This document shows, piece by piece, positions 21,478 through 32,028 of a stretch of DNA of 64,000 bases. The DNA is from Ampelocalamus luodianensis (Eukaryota > Streptophyta > Magnoliopsida > Poales > Poaceae). The notes beneath the pieces were generated by a model. It was given only the letters and a program-made list of their open reading frames with translations, searched no databases and was not told the origin of the DNA. Made by a program: the position numbers and the translations under genes. The first letter of the stretch is position 1, and each line of letters starts with the position of its first letter. The stretch is from positions 55,364,916 to 55,428,915 of the forward strand of contig CM070629.1 in NCBI GenBank assembly GCA_036346255.1. The letters run 5' to 3'.

Positions 21478-23215
21478 CGGACCCCGAGTTTTGAATACCC
21501 AAAGCACTCGTGTGTATACTGTACTAATTCCATGATCAGTGGCTAATGCACATATCCACAATGTTGGCATACACATCCATCCATCCATACAAACATACAA
21601 AATGAAACAAATATAGTATATAATTTAAGTGATCACAAACTTTACATCATAAGGGTTGACCGGCCAAATGAAAGCTCAAGTATTAGAAGTAGTGAATGAA
21701 ACAGTGGAGGCATAATATGTATAAAGTCCAAAAATCCCAGTGGTATGCCCATCCGAACCCTCGGGCAACCGATAAGAAATAAGTTCTAGAAAGACCCGTC
21801 ACCGAACCCTCCGGTACCGGGTGCAAAGAATGCGTAGTCCGACACACACACACACACACACACACACATATGCATAACTAACAAGGGATGAGGCTCTATG
21901 CTACAAGTTATTTTCAGCATTAAACAAGTTTTATTTGCGATATCAATACATAGTACTTTGCAACAGGAATTTTAAGAGCAGTTAAATAGATATTGAACAA
22001 GTAAGTACTTGAATAAACAACAAATTGCAACCTTCCTCGGCTGCGATCAACATCTTATTTACAGCCGTAGACATGGCATTCAACTCAAATAACACGATAA
22101 AACCATTCCCTCATTTCCCAGCAAAAACCATTTTTGCAAAAAAAAAAAACCAAGACTAGAGCACAAATGCTCTAGTTTGTTCGGCATCTATCGATGCCAC
22201 TGCTCACTAACCTTTGGTAAGTAGTCTAGAGTATGCATCAAAGCCTTTACATCACCTAGTTCTAACCTTGCACTAGCCCGGCGAATGAACACTCTCACTT
22301 CACCCAGGTACACCCATATCTTAGTGAGGCATTCATCGTTGTGTCGGAAGGTTTTGTTCCCAACGCCTCGGTCTTAGAGAGCCCCTTCAAACATGCCTAC
22401 ACTGGTCAAGCTCGCACTACCACGGCCTACCAGCGTGCAAGATTAGTTTTCGATGACTTAATTAGTTAAGGTCGTCCCATACCGACACATGTGGTTGTAC
22501 ACTTACGCTCGGTCCTTAATTGACAAGGGCGAGGATCTTTCACTGTCAACTTGTGAGATACACCTCTCACACTGCTTAGATTATAATATAACTTACCCAC
22601 GTCACAAACTAAGTTTTTTATTTTTATTTTTTATATAAAATAACAGAGGTAAACCCCTCTAGACCATTATTTCAAAATCTCCCAAAATCATATTCGACAT
22701 ATCATCCATTTTTCAAATTTAAGTAAAGACTAAAGCCTGGCTAAGCATTTATGCGATATTCGCCTTCGAAAAACCCAGTTCAGCATCATACATTGTCTAA
22801 ACCATACCCTAATTACTACAACAATAAGGATATCAATATTTCAAGGAGGATCATACATTGAATAGGAATATAACTGCCATTATCCCCAAATATAACAATT
22901 TTAAACAAACATACACACATGCATGATAGATTTTGCAAAAAAGAATTACAATAATTAAAATAGTAGGATCAACATGGTCAAAGGGAGTGCTTCCTGTGCT
23001 CTGGTTGCTCTGAATAAGAGGATGGATGATTGTTGTAAATTTTGCTTGAATAATCGATGTCTGATCAAAAGAGCTGGAAGCAAATTAAATATATAAAAAT
23101 AATTTCAACAGCAACAAAATCCAAATATTTTTGCATATTTAGATAGAGAATAATTAAAACCTCATTGTTGATAAATCTATTCAAAATCCAAATCCAAATC
23201 AGAGTTCGCAAAACA
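21478..23215 (-). mobile_element. Gypsy LTR piece, reverse orientation, 3' half
   Basis: Read on the minus strand it shows the same landmarks in the same order as the LTRs at 8375 and 59886: GAACTCTGAT, CATGTTGATCCTAC, CTTGTCAATTAAGGACCGAG, the GGTATGGGACGACC block and an end in TATACACACGAGTGCTTTGG then GGGGTCC. The 5' half is missing; the piece stops at about 23215, where a forward LTR begins. Confidence 0.65.
21841..21868. repeat. (CA)n microsatellite
   Basis: About fourteen CA units inside the reverse LTR piece. Confidence 0.97.
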
Positions 23216-26200
23216 AATTAATTTTCAAACCCTTTCCTTTCCCTCCTCCTCAGTCCGCAACCCGCCGAACCAGCTGGCCCTTTTCTTCATCGCCCTTCCA
23301 TCATTCCCTCTTGTTCCACCATGGCCCAGCTGGTCCATGACTACGATCGAACCCATTAAGTCACCACAGCTGCCAACCCAACTCCCTCTCCTAGCTCGCA
23401 CGCTCTAGCGCCTGCGCCCATCACACTGTTAGCGTGGAGGAAAACACTATTTCTCTTCTCCTCATGCCAACTCGCTCTCTCACTCGTCGTTGCATCGTGA
23501 CGCACATGCACCGTGAGGCCTGGTCGACACCGCGCCCGGCATCGCACGCCACCACAGCGCACCCACCATGACCTTGTCACCTCACGAACAAGTCCGGCTC
23601 ATGTGCACCGCTCATGAGATCTTGTGCTTGAACCACGCCATGTCTCGCACTCGTCGCCCTCTTCTCTTGTCTATTCAAGCATATCACTTTGCTCGCCCGC
23701 TCCTCCTTTGCATTTCCTCCAACTTCTCCTTTCTCTCCTCCTTGGGTGCGGGAGAACTTCGATCCACGCCAATCACCTTGTCCAACTCCAGCCATCGATT
23801 CTGGCCATTAAGATGAGACCTGCCTCCATTGACTTGCTCAATGTGGCCACCTCGACCTCATCTTTCTAATGCTTGCTTCTTCTTCCTTGCCATGCACCAG
23901 AGCAGCCAGAATGCACCTTCGTCCCTGTCGTCGGCCAAGAGCACTCAAACCTCGCTACCACCATCGATCTCCTTCCTCGCTTGAACCCTAGGTGAGTTCA
24001 TCCATTCCCTTGCTTTCCAGTATGTTGCGAACACGGTAGGCTAATCAATGTGCCATATGAATGACTGTAGCATTGCCGCCCCATAGCACCTTACTGCGCC
24101 ACCGTGGAGAGCTCAGCACACCGCTTCTTCTTGAGCACAGAGAGCACCCCTAGCGTCATGGTAGCCTACAGATGGTGAATCATCCTTTAGTTTGTAGTCT
24201 CTAGCCTCGTCCGATAGTTCCCCATGTGCACAGTAGAGTTGTCACCTTCCTTGCTGTAGTGTCGCCACCCCAGGCCATCTTCTGCCACACTATCCCACCT
24301 TTGTGGTTGCCTTGGTCCCCGCAACCCATTTTGGGGGTCGTGGGTGGACGTCGGAGCCTCCCTCGCTGGCACCAAACTCGGCTCGAGCCAGCCATGGCTG
24401 CCCTACCCGACTCCTCTGTTCTGGGAGGAAGAAGACAACAGAAGTCACCGACAAGTGGGCCCCACATGGAAGATTAGGATTAATTGAACTGGTAGTTAAT
24501 TAGTGTTTAATTGGCAGTTAGTCTTAGTATGATGTATGGGCCCTCGGTAATTAGAAAATATCTTTAAGAGATAGTTTAGTGTTTGAGTGTATGACATGCG
24601 GGCCCTGCCACTTAAAACTCCATGTGTAGACCTAGTCCATAGACCGAAGCCGCTGATGTGTGGGCCCCCGGCCCTATGAACCATCAGCTGGATCGAGTCT
24701 AAGTGGACCACGGTCCCACCTGTTAGACTCCCATTTTTATTAATTAGAAATATTTGGGAAATAATTAAAATTCGAGTAGACCCCACCTGTCAGCTACAGA
24801 GGATTTTTCTTAATAAAAATAATTTGAGAAAGAAATTAAAATTATTACTTTGCTTTAAAGTATTACTTGCTTGCTTATTATTATTTACGAAACGCTATGT
24901 TAAATAGTGATGCCTAGTTACTCTATATATTGGTTAATTACTATTCCCCTCCTTGATTATTGATATTATATCTACCTTGTCACCATAGGCTAATTATCAT
25001 AATAAGATTGTCCTTGGTTAACTAAACATAGATAAAGGTTGTGCTTAGAGACGCCTAGTGGTTAATTTGAATTTGACACAAACATTGTCATTACAATACT
25101 TGGGACATGATATGGTTCTTAGTGTGGTAACGTGGGTTACCACTAAAAATAGAAAAATATTTTATAAAATGTTGAAGACTTGGCGAGTGGGTTGTATGAG
25201 ATGGGTGCTACGATTGCACAAGATATGGATTTGTGGATTATATCTCTGAGTCGATTAAGGGTGAATCATGTGCTATATTTACAAACTAATAATCGTGTGA
25301 CCATAAGTCTAGTATGGGATAGACTTGGCTGAATAATTTCTAGTCATGATGCTATTGCCATGTTATGGGAAGTTTGTGTCGTGCTGTTGGACCTAGGCTG
25401 TAGGAGGGTGTATCTCTGTGTATACACTTGTTGATTATTTTAGTGGTACTAAGTCGGGATACGTCTACTCCCCCAACATTGGTTTCCTCATAGTTTAATG
25501 CTATGCCAACGCACGATGATCGAACCTGTTGGATGGTGTAGTGTTATGACAAGTTATTGTAAAGACCTTGTTATGATCTTCTTAGTCGCCCACTTACGGA
25601 AGTGTGTTGGTCGGACATCAAAAGTTGATCATATCTTATGGGTAAAGCTGTGCAACCTCTGCAGAGTATATAATCTATTCAAATAGTCGTAACCCCGGTT
25701 ATGGGTATTGTGAAGAAGACCACACTTGGTTAGTTTTGATAAAATATGGGATTTAAAATACGTTAACTTAAAAATGGCGGCAGTTATGATATAGAGTAAG
25801 GTGGATGGAACCTAGTATCTAGAGTCAGGTGGATAGAACCTGATATCTTGAGTCAGGTGGATGAAACCTGATATCTAGAGATATGTGGATATAACCTCAT
25901 GAGGAGAAATAGGTGGATGGAACCTTGCTTTATGAGAAAACTTGCTTACAAATGACACTTTGGTTTTGAATTAAAATGGCTAGGTCATAGGTTTGAAAAA
26001 TAACTATGGTATAATATTGGCAATCAAAACTTGCTTTGTGCTAAACTAACCATAAGATCTCTCATTTGGCAAGCCAAGCATCTATATATTTGCATTTGGT
26101 ATAATGGTTTGTTGAGTACCTTTGTACTTATTGTTGCTCAAATATGTGGATTCTGACTGTGAGACTGAATACCTAGTGTATGAATATTTCTATGCGTCCA

Positions 26201-26494
26201 GCTTTAGAAACAAAGACAACAGTGATAACTAGGTCGTAGCCTCAGTCGATTGCCTGTGGCAAATCATAGATGCCCTTTTGGTTTATTTATCTTCCGATGT
26301 TATTCCTCTATGTAATAACTTGGCCTTAAGACTTATTTATCACTGTTTATCTAACATTAAGTACTCTTGTACTTAAGTATACATGTGGATGTGATATTCA
26401 TCGATATTGTACTATGTGAGCTAGTTATTGATCATGTGACTAGCTCAGTATACACAGAGGATCTTAAATCTAGATGTAAATTCTGGTCCCAACA
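23216..26494 (+). mobile_element. Gypsy LTR, forward orientation, 5' end truncated
   Basis: Landmarks shared with the other long LTRs occur in order: a GC-rich leader with a CTAGGTGAGTTC splice-donor-like word near 23990, CCATAGACC and GGGCCC words near 24630, CAACCTCTGCAGAGTATA near 25650 and the end TATACACAGAGGATC...GGTCCCAACA at 26494. No primer-binding site follows, so it is a solo LTR or an LTR fragment. The several frames in the GC-rich leader (23356-24786) are shared LTR structure, not genes. Confidence 0.65.
25795..25935. repeat. Tandem 28-bp repeat, about 4.5 copies
   Basis: Units of AGGTGGATGGAACCTAGTAT type follow each other with a 28-base period within the forward LTR. A similar AGAACCT motif lies at 49590-49650 in the 44408-50197 LTR, so the array belongs to the LTR family. 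Confidence 0.75.
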
Positions 26495-27105
26495 TCTAGC
26501 CTCCGATGGAATTCATTGGAGAGTCTCTCCTGATCGCATCAATTTCATGCATGCGTCTAATTGCCTAGCTCTAGCTTCTTCTGCTTGTCAGTTTTTGTTT
26601 TTGTGACAACTTAAGTTTGGACTGGATTGCTTGTTTGCTTCTCTTAATTGTGCAGATATCACCACCGCATCACCTTCACAAATCTTAGTTGGAATTGCCT
26701 TCTTTAAATAACTAATCAACAGACAGTATCACGAGGCAGGGGAACAATAAGTCGTCCTAAATTTCGGGCTGGTCGAACCTGAAAACTTTGCTCGTTCATG
26801 TATAAAAATGGTATCTAGATCGACCGCTTAAAATTGATATTTTTATATTCATCATGAAATTTACTTAGAGTGCATAACTTTTGTGATTTGTCGCAACATA
26901 TCATGATAGTGATTAGTTAGCAGTCAACCGTCTCAATGCCCAAAACTACTTGAATTTCCAATTGGAAATAGTAACAAAATAATATATACTGCAATGTTTA
27001 ATTTGTGCGAATATACATTTACCTTACCGATGAATTTACAAAACGAATTTTGTTTATAATTGAGCTGCCACTTAACTAGACACTTTTCATCTTGAGTCCA
27101 ACTAG
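26495..27105. other. Intergenic, no feature seen
   Basis: AT-rich sequence between the LTR end and the 3' end of the NPF fragment. The part nearest 27105 may be the old 3' UTR of that gene. Confidence 0.5.
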
Positions 27106-27590
27106 CTAATTGTTGTCGATGGTAATAGTCGTCGTAGCGTCTTGCACTGGTGCACTTGGTGTTGTTGCTTTGTATCTGTAGTTCTGTACCACTTGGCTAT
27201 CCAGAGGTAGACGACGAAGTTGACGGCGCTGAGCGCGGCGAGCAGCCAGAAGTAGTCGAGGACCTCGATCGAGGTGCCCCCAGTTGAGGTTGTCCGGGAT
27301 CCACCCGAGGCCGCCGTTCCTGGTGGAGATGGCCGTCACGATGACGACGAGCAGCGTGCTGAGGTAGCTGCCTAGCACCGAAGACGTGAGCGCCAGCGCG
27401 GTTCCCACGCTCCTCATGGTGTCCGGCGACTCGTCGTAGAAGAAGTGAAGAACTCGAGCTGCCTGACGAAGGCGAACAACTCCGCCGCGCCGATGATGAA
27501 GTACTGCGGCACCTGCCAGAAGTTGGAGACGGGCAGGTGGTCCTGGAAGTCTAGCATGCCGTTGGCAGCGGTGACCAGTGAAAACGATTT
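27106..27590 (-). pseudogene. NPF/PTR (NRT1/PTR family) transporter, C-terminal piece
   Basis: In minus-strand order the pieces read GMLDFQDHLPVSNFWQVPQY, FIIGAAELFAFV-QLEFF, then in a second frame YDESPDTMRSVGTALALTSS and YLSTLLVVIVTAISTRNGG-LGWIPDNLN, then in a third frame YFWLLAALSAVNFVVYLWIA. This is the C-terminal quarter of a plant NPF proton-coupled nitrate/peptide transporter, with its FWQ-PQY and EFFYD-SPD-MRS signatures and the last membrane segments. Two frame changes are visible: an 8-base ACTTCTTC-like duplication near 27445 and another near 27275. The piece ends abruptly at about 27590 against unrelated sequence. Its missing upstream part is on the opposite strand at 29808-30767. 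Confidence 0.85.
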
Positions 27591-27684
27591 TGTCAAAATT
27601 TCGACGGTTACCAACGATTTTCGGTCTTACCGATGTAACCCGGTAAGAAATAGTATCGGAAAAAAATTTAGCACGATTCAAAAT
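27591..27684. other. Unassigned insertion sequence next to the NPF break
   Basis: It contains AAATTTCGACGGTTACC and CGGTCTTACCGATG words. Related AAATTTCGACC wording occurs at about 29722-29735, on the other side of the inserted block. It may be the edge of a transposon that split the NPF gene. Confidence 0.3.
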
Positions 27685-28815
27685 TGTTGGTGATATGCCC
27701 TAGTGGCAATCATAAAGATGATTGTATTACGTCTATATTTATGAGTTACAGAATAAATGTTATTATGTTCCTTGGATGAATTATCATTAATAAAAATTAA
27801 CAAGTATGTGATTTGTTGGTAAAGCTTTTTAACTTACATGATGACATTCTAAATGTATCCCTAGTCGAATGCCAATAGTCAGAACACTAGTGACTTATCG
27901 ACTAATACATGTATTGATCACTTGATCGAGAAAGTATTGGACAGTCCACAGATGACAAATTATCTCACCTGAAGATCAACCAGATATCGTGAGGCAAAGG
28001 GAGAATTCACAAGCATGTCATTCAGTTCGACCAGATACGGACTGGTCATATAGAGATACAAGCTAGTCGTAGACTGATCAAACATAATCACTAATCAATC
28101 GTAAACTAATCGTAAAGAGTTACGAACTGATTATGACTAAATATGAACTGGTTGTATAGAGATATGAGATGGTCGTAAGTGATAAGGACCTACTCATAGA
28201 TCATATTGCATTAATATTTGTCTGATATAATTAATGTATATTCGGAAATCATTATGTCCTGCTAGGAACCGTTAACGCCTCGTGGTCAGAAAAAAAAGTT
28301 TTCGAATCACAACCGATCACGTATGAATCTACATGATCACACACTTAACGGGTTGGAACAAACGTGCTCGAATAGGATCCGTCATGTGCTCTATATAAGG
28401 GGATGCATGAGGCTGTTGGGGAAGACACGCAACATGAGTTGCTCTACTAAAACCCTAGCCACCATCTTCTCGAGAGACCTACTATGCGAGTTGGTGCTAG
28501 CACATTGGCGTACGGTGTTCCATTCTTAGACGTGTAGATATCGTAGAGACGCTGCTGCGATTGCTATTATGCTGAACAAGGACGATCCCTGATCTTCACA
28601 AGAAACATGATTGGTTGCTAGAAGTGGACGATCAACTACGTTGGACGATCGACTACGCCCACTACATCGACGTACTAGATGTTGGATCAGACTGCTCCAA
28701 TACTTCTTCTGTTGCACTGTGCGTCTAGTGGTAATGATCTTAGATCTTTTGCTTTCATGACTTCTTGGTTTACGTGGTAGAATTTTTGAATTATCAGCTA
28801 GTGTAGCCTACCCGT
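27685..28815 (+). mobile_element. Ty1/copia-type solo LTR
   Basis: It begins TGTTGGTGATATGCCCTAGT, the characteristic start of a cereal copia LTR group, and has a TATA box CTATATAAGG at 28391-28400 followed by a leader with AAAACCCTAGCC. No primer-binding site or coding region follows. The 3' boundary near 28815 is approximate because no clean CA end was recognised. Confidence 0.55.
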
Positions 28816-29807
28816 ATCACTATAGAAATCGCCGCCCAGCCCATCCAAGCACAACATTCAACCTCCTATCCCCTTCTGTCGCTCTGCCCTAGCTCCAAAT
28901 TGATCACGCGCGAAGGCGATTTCGGCGGCGCATCCAAGCTGAGGCGAGCACGCGAGGTCCATCCTTCGGCGCCACCGGCTCTCTGTGCTTCTTTCCCTCA
29001 CCTGCGTGTTTTCCTCGACCATGCGGTCCATCTGCGGCGCTTGCTCTCCTTGGCAGTGACTTCGGCAGCGGCTTAGTCGGCGGTGCTTCCACTCCATGAG
29101 GTGAGCTCCTAAGTGCTGTGTGGGGGAGGCGGCAGAGGAAGTGGGAATGCTGGGGGTTTGTCTCCTCCCCATAAAGAGTCTGTAAGATTCTCCCCCTTTT
29201 TACCCCTCTTGTTCGATCCCATCTTGCTCGATCTCGCGCATTCGTTTGTTTTTAATGTAGCTGCTGTTCTTCTCGGTGTTCTTGTTGTTGTTCTTGTCGG
29301 CTAGTGCTACGTGCTGAGGCCCTAGGTCTCCAAATCTTTTCAAGATTTCATCCCTCTCCATTCTTACCGTGTGTTCTTGCATGCTTTTGTTGTTCTTGAT
29401 GTTTCTGTTGCTGATCTTGCTGATGCTGCCGGTTTTCTTGGAGGAGGAAGAGGCTAAATGAGCACTAGAGACTCCATGGTGATCTTCGTTCACCTCTCTT
29501 CCTGGAACTCGATGGTCTTGTTCTTTCCCACCACCTGTTTCTTGATGCCTGGCCTCCACTTGTTGTTCTTGGTGCTGATGATGTGGAATATTTGTCGAGC
29601 ACTAGTGAGTGCTATTCGAGAGTTCGTCTCTCTTCTTGAGGCCCTTCGGTCTCCAAAGCTTTTGTGAGATTTTTTGGTTGGTTGTGGTTGGTAAAAAATG
29701 AAATTTTGAAGTTCGATTCGAAAATTTCGACCAAAAATTCGAAAAACCCAGAATTGCATGATTCACGCCTATCACTAGCCTCCAAAATTTTTGGCAACCG
29801 GTAGCCG
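28816..29807. other. Unassigned GC-rich and T-rich stretch
   Basis: A GC-rich part (28858-29110) resembles a leader or exon debris without a recognisable domain. A TTGTTCTTG-rich part (29230-29580) follows. Two similar blocks, AGGCCCTAGGTCTCCAAATC near 29318 and AGGCCCTTCGGTCTCCAAAG near 29639, suggest an internal repeat. No gene can be supported. Confidence 0.4.
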
Positions 29808-30767
29808 GCATCTCATTGTCACCATGGCCGTCGCCATCGCCAGCTTTCTCCTGGGGAGCAAGCTCTGTTAGTAATCTTTGTGCATATGATATATCTAAAT
29901 TTTACGTAGTACTACAGTATTTAGACAGTATTTATTATGGATTCTATAGTTTGTGTGGTATCCCTTCAGAATACGTAGAATCCTTTCCGGATACAAATAG
30001 TCATTTGCTCTCAATAAAAGGGCACCCCTGTAATCAGATTTTGTGAGCAAGAGAGCAATAGAGCAAGAGAAAATGAGAAAAGCTATTGTTGTTCCGGTGG
30101 CACAAAAAAATTATTGCATTCTTGCATTCGCGTTGTAGGGTTCCATTGTGTTTGTGTGTGTTCGTTTTCGGTTTGGGCCAACAAGCTCCACAGGCACCAG
30201 AATCCCCAGGGCAGCCCGCTCACAAGGATGCTACAAGTCATCGTCGTCACCTGCAGGAAGTCGTGGGCCACGTTGCCCAACGATGCCTCCCTGCTCTATG
30301 AGGTGTCATCTGGCAACAGCAAGGCCACCATCGAGGGTAGCAGGAGGCTAGAGCACACAGAGAAGTTCAGGTGCTTGGACAAGGCGACAGTGGTGATGGT
30401 AGACAACTGCGTCCGGATGACTGCATGGACGCCGGCAACGCGTGGTGGCGTGCGGTGACATAGGTGGAGGAGCTCAAGAGCATGGTGCGGTCTTTGCGGA
30501 TGAGCACCATGACCATGTTCATCTTTGCAAGGCAACACGCTTGACCAGCACATGGGCGCCTCCTTCATGATCCCCTCTGCCTCCCTCTCCCTCTTCGACA
30601 CCATCAACATCATTACTTGGGTGCCCATCTACAACCGCCCCATCGTCCCCGTCGCATGCTGCTTCACCGGCCACCTGTGCGGCTTCACACAGCTCCAGCA
30701 CATGGGAATCAGCCACGTCTCCATCTTCTCCATTCTCGCCGGCAGGGTGCTCGAGGTCGTAGGCTAA
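29808..30767 (+). pseudogene. NPF/PTR transporter, middle piece, interrupted by a solo LTR
   Basis: Left of the nested LTR the frame reads TMAVAIASFLLGSKL, and right of it RHQNPQGSPLTRMLQVIVVT, CRKSWATLP, LYEVSSGNSKATIEGSRRLE and FRCLDKATVV. These are central-loop signatures of plant NPF transporters (G-PL-R-QV-VA, LE-T-FR-LDKAA). After a stop at 30458 further pieces continue in other frames: QGNTLDQHMGASFMIPSASL, WVPIYNRPIVPVA and FTQLQHMGI. The piece stops at 30767, exactly where a copia LTR begins. In family order its missing continuation is the inverted piece at 27106-27590. Confidence 0.85.
29866..30183 (+). mobile_element. Solo LTR (318 bp, Ty1/copia type) with AGCTC target duplication
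   Basis: It starts TGTTAGTAATC and ends GGGCCAACA, and is flanked by AGCTC at 29861-29865 and 30184-30188. Removing it restores the NPF frame GSKL-HRHQ. Its GGGCCAACA end is shared with the LTR at 30769-31260, so both may belong to related copia families. Confidence 0.9.
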
Positions 30768-30768
30768 C

Positions 30769-31260
30769 TGTTGGAAATTAATCTAGACTTACCAAGTAAT
30801 AGGGTGTTAGGATCCTGATGCAATCAGCATCAGATCAAATTAGTTTGTTTCCTTTGTTAGGCTTTCCATGTTTAGTTTTTGGCTTTGTTAGCAAGTTGAT
30901 TAGGTAGTCTTTAAAAGGACATGTAATCAGATATGTTTTGATGAAGCAATAGAGAAAGAAAAAAATCATAAAACGCCATCGTATGCAGCACCAAAAAATC
31001 TTCCGAGAGAGTATTGCTTCCTATCGAGTATCATCTTTCTGCGTAGTGCATGTGCGTGTGTGTTTATTGCTTCCAGCTTGATCGTCCTTGCTTCTAGCGT
31101 GTGCATGTGTCTCTTGTCTACGTGACAACGTGTGCCTGTGCTTCTCCAAGGATTGGCTTCCATTAGAGTTGCGCAGCATGTACGTGTGTTAATGCGTATA
31201 CATCTTGAGCGTTCTACTGAGCGTCCGATCGGCTGAGTTTTTTTTTGTTTTGGGCCAACA
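30769..31260 (+). mobile_element. Ty1/copia 5' LTR (492 bp)
   Basis: It starts TGTTGGAAATTAATCTAGAC and ends TTTTGGGCCAACA, followed at 31263 by TGGTATCAAAG, a tRNA-Met type primer-binding site. It abuts the end of the NPF middle piece. The matching 3' LTR is not found in the window. Confidence 0.85.
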
Positions 31261-31262
31261 AT

Positions 31263-31273
31263 TGGTATCAAAG
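31263..31273 (+). other. Copia primer-binding site
   Basis: TGGTATCAAAG lies two bases after the LTR end and complements initiator tRNA-Met. Confidence 0.75.
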
Positions 31274-31301
31274 TCTTGGTGATTTTCGTGTGTTGGAGAG
31301 T

Positions 31302-32028
31302 ATGCCAAGGGAAGGAAGGAGTATATCTCCGTCCGGCGAGCGACACCTGCTGCGAGGTGATCCGTCCGCCTCACAGGTGGTGAAGAGGGAGAGCGTGGTA
31401 ATGATGTTATATCCACAGCTCACCCGCACGAACTACACGATCTGAGCGATGAAGATGCATGTCGCTCTTCAGGCGCAGAACATGTGGAAAATAGTGGAGC
31501 CTGGTGCCGCTGAGTACCAGAAGGATTGGATGGCATTGTACGCCATCTACCAGGCCGTGCCAGAGCAAGTCATGTCTTCCCTCGCCGGGAAAGATGCGGC
31601 GAAGTCAGCATGGGAGGCAATCAAGATGGCGCACATGGGGCACGAGCGTGTGCGCGAGGCCAACCTGCAGACCCTCAAGGACTTTGAGGGGCTAAAGATG
31701 GAGGAAGGGGAGACTGTTGAATATTTCGTTGGTCGGGTGATGTCAGTTGTCACCGGGATCCGCGTGTTGGGCAACACGGTAGATGAGAGTGCAATTGTTC
31801 GTAGGTTTCTTTGTGCGGCCCTGGCGCGCTACATGTAGCTCATCACCTCCATCGAGCAGTGCGCGGACTTGAAGACCCTCACTGTTTAAGACCTTATCGG
31901 GTGGTACAAATCCTACGACGAGCGCGTCTGAATAAGTTTCGGCGACCCGAAGAGGGGTGAGCATCTGTTGCTCACGCGCACGCAATGGGAGACCCTCACC
32001 AGTGAGAAGAAGAATGGGGAAGGGTTAG
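31302..32028 (+). pseudogene. Copia gag (UBN2-type), broken and cut by a gypsy LTR
   Basis: From ATG at 31302 the frame reads a short N-terminus and LTRTNYTI, meets a TGA at 31443 where this family has Trp, and continues with MKMHVALQAQNMWKIVEPG, QVMSSLAGKDAAKSAWEAIK, VREANLQTLKDFEGLKMEEG and ETVEYFVGRVMSVV. These are the signatures of the UBN2/DUF4219 copia Gag. Further stops at 31836 and near 31887 and 31929 interrupt the remainder (SYDERV, DPKRGEHLLLTRTQWETL). The frame is cut at 32028 by the insertion of a long gypsy LTR before any zinc knuckle. Confidence 0.85.

Noticed and set aside
27106..27681. 191-codon ORF taken as an intact small gene
   Set aside because: It is a mixture of frames of an NPF transporter C-terminus plus unrelated sequence; the family motifs jump between frames.
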